From Neocallimastix lanati (nom. inval.) (lineage: Eukaryota; Neocallimastigomycota; Neocallimastigomycetes; Neocallimastigales; Neocallimastigaceae): a DNA stretch of 64,000 nt. Positions 62,944 through 64,000 of this stretch are shown here, one piece after another; position 1 is the first letter of the stretch, and each line of letters begins with the position of its first letter. Made by a program: the position numbers and the translations under genes. The stretch is from assembly GCA_016946835.1 (NCBI GenBank), contig JACVTC010000248.1, forward strand, positions 27,960 through 91,959. Reading direction: 5' to 3'. The notes below the pieces were generated by a model, which saw only the letters and a program-made list of their open reading frames with translations, did no database searches and was not told where the DNA came from.

Positions 62944-64000
62944 TTTTATTAATATTATAAATGTATTTTATTTATATTGTTATAATTAAATTTTATATAA
63001 TTAATTATAAAAATCAATTTAAATTTAATAGTTTTTAAAAAAAAAAAATAAATAAAATGTAATTTAGTGGCAAGAACAACTTTTATGCCTTGAAAAAAAA
63101 GTATAAATAGTTGTAAATTTTGCTACTAATTTTTAAATATCATCAAATAAAATAAAATAAAATCAAATAAAATCAAATAAATTTATAAATAAAAATAATA
63201 AATAAATAAATAAAATTTGTGTTTCCTTACTTTATTTTTATTTAATTCTCTAAAACCTTAACATTTATATGGTGGAGATATCGGGGAATTAAATAGAAAT
63301 AATAGTAAATAACATAGATTTTTTTAATTTTTTTTTATTTTATATTGATAAACAAGTAAGTCGTTAATCCTTTGATTAACCCATGGCGCTTGTTTGATAT
63401 ATATATATAAAAAAAATTTTTTTTAAATAAGTAAAATTAAGATTCTAAAAAAAACAAATTTTGTAAAATTATAACAAGGAGCGGATAGAGCTCATACACA
63501 GTGTATTCTCAGATAGCAACAAATTAACTCTATTCATAGTAGGTTATTGAATAGTAGTTAATTTGGAGATTAATTGGAAAGTAGACGAAGGTATTTGGTT
63601 ACCGACCCGGTAATAATAGTTCAACCTTCAACGTTTCAACACACGAAGGTGCGGGTACTTTCCAAGCACTGGCGAATAAGGAGCTTACGTCACCGAAGGC
63701 GTAAGATTGTTTTTTTTATATAATTTTTTTTACTTTTCTTTGTGCTAGTTATAAGGCACTTTATTATATAAAGTATCAGACTTTGGCTAACTTCGCCATT
63801 TAAATTTTTTTTATTTTTTTTTATTACTGGTACTTTATTTGTTATATAATTCCTGTAATAGAATCTTAATTTACTTTGAAAATATTGTGTTTTTAGTTAA
63901 TTTTTATTAGTTAATAAAAATATTATTGAATACTTTTAAAATTTTTTTATTCCGTACATAGATTATCGGATTAAGTTTATCCTACATAGTAATTGGGCTA

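Overview
The window is nuclear DNA of a eukaryote with an extremely AT-rich genome. Spacers are almost pure A/T: homopolymers, ATT/AAT triplet tracts and AT minisatellites. Genes stand out as islands of normal codon composition. The CCAAT-factor subunit has the fungal form of the DNA-binding motif (RPRGPGGRF), introns are short to medium with GT..AG ends, and the retroelements are chromodomain Ty3/gypsy (chromovirus) types common in fungi. Together with the long AT spacers this best fits an early-diverging fungus, most likely an anaerobic gut fungus (Neocallimastigomycota). That is inference; another AT-rich eukaryote is not strictly excluded.

Layout. 1-4.6 kb: minisatellite, a decayed Ty1/copia scrap, a small fold-back element and decayed ankyrin-repeat gene pieces on both strands. 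5.6-8.5 kb (minus): a spliced mitochondrial/hydrogenosomal-type class I DnaJ co-chaperone (Mdj1/DNAJA3 type). 12.5-13.6 kb (minus): a six-exon gene for a LAMTOR1/p18-like Ragulator subunit, too fragmented by introns to appear as one long ORF. 13.6-23.8 kb: gene-poor, with tandem repeats, an ankyrin pseudogene and a promoter-like pocket. 23.8-24.9 kb (plus): two-exon NF-YA/HAP2 gene. 27.6-28.1 kb: a larger copy of the fold-back element. 28.5-29.3 kb: remnants of an unrecognised coding family. 30.0-31.2 kb: a non-coding tandem duplication of about 685 bp. 38.6-49.3 kb: three tandem, nearly identical intronless CAMK-like protein kinase genes. 50.0-64.0 kb: a cluster of LTR retroelements: a whole-looking chromovirus (plus), an incomplete one with identical LTRs (minus), and the 5' end of a third (plus) that abuts or interrupts the second.

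The host genes are unlinked housekeeping and signalling functions: organelle protein folding, TORC1 control at the lysosome/vacuole, CCAAT transcription and an expanded kinase family. I found no CRISPR array, rRNA gene, defence island or clearly new multi-gene system. The most interesting signals are a 40-nt sequence kept perfectly between the leaders of two different retroelements, a tRNA-like segment inside an LTR, mosaic sequence patterns among the three kinase copies, and the hidden LAMTOR1-like gene.
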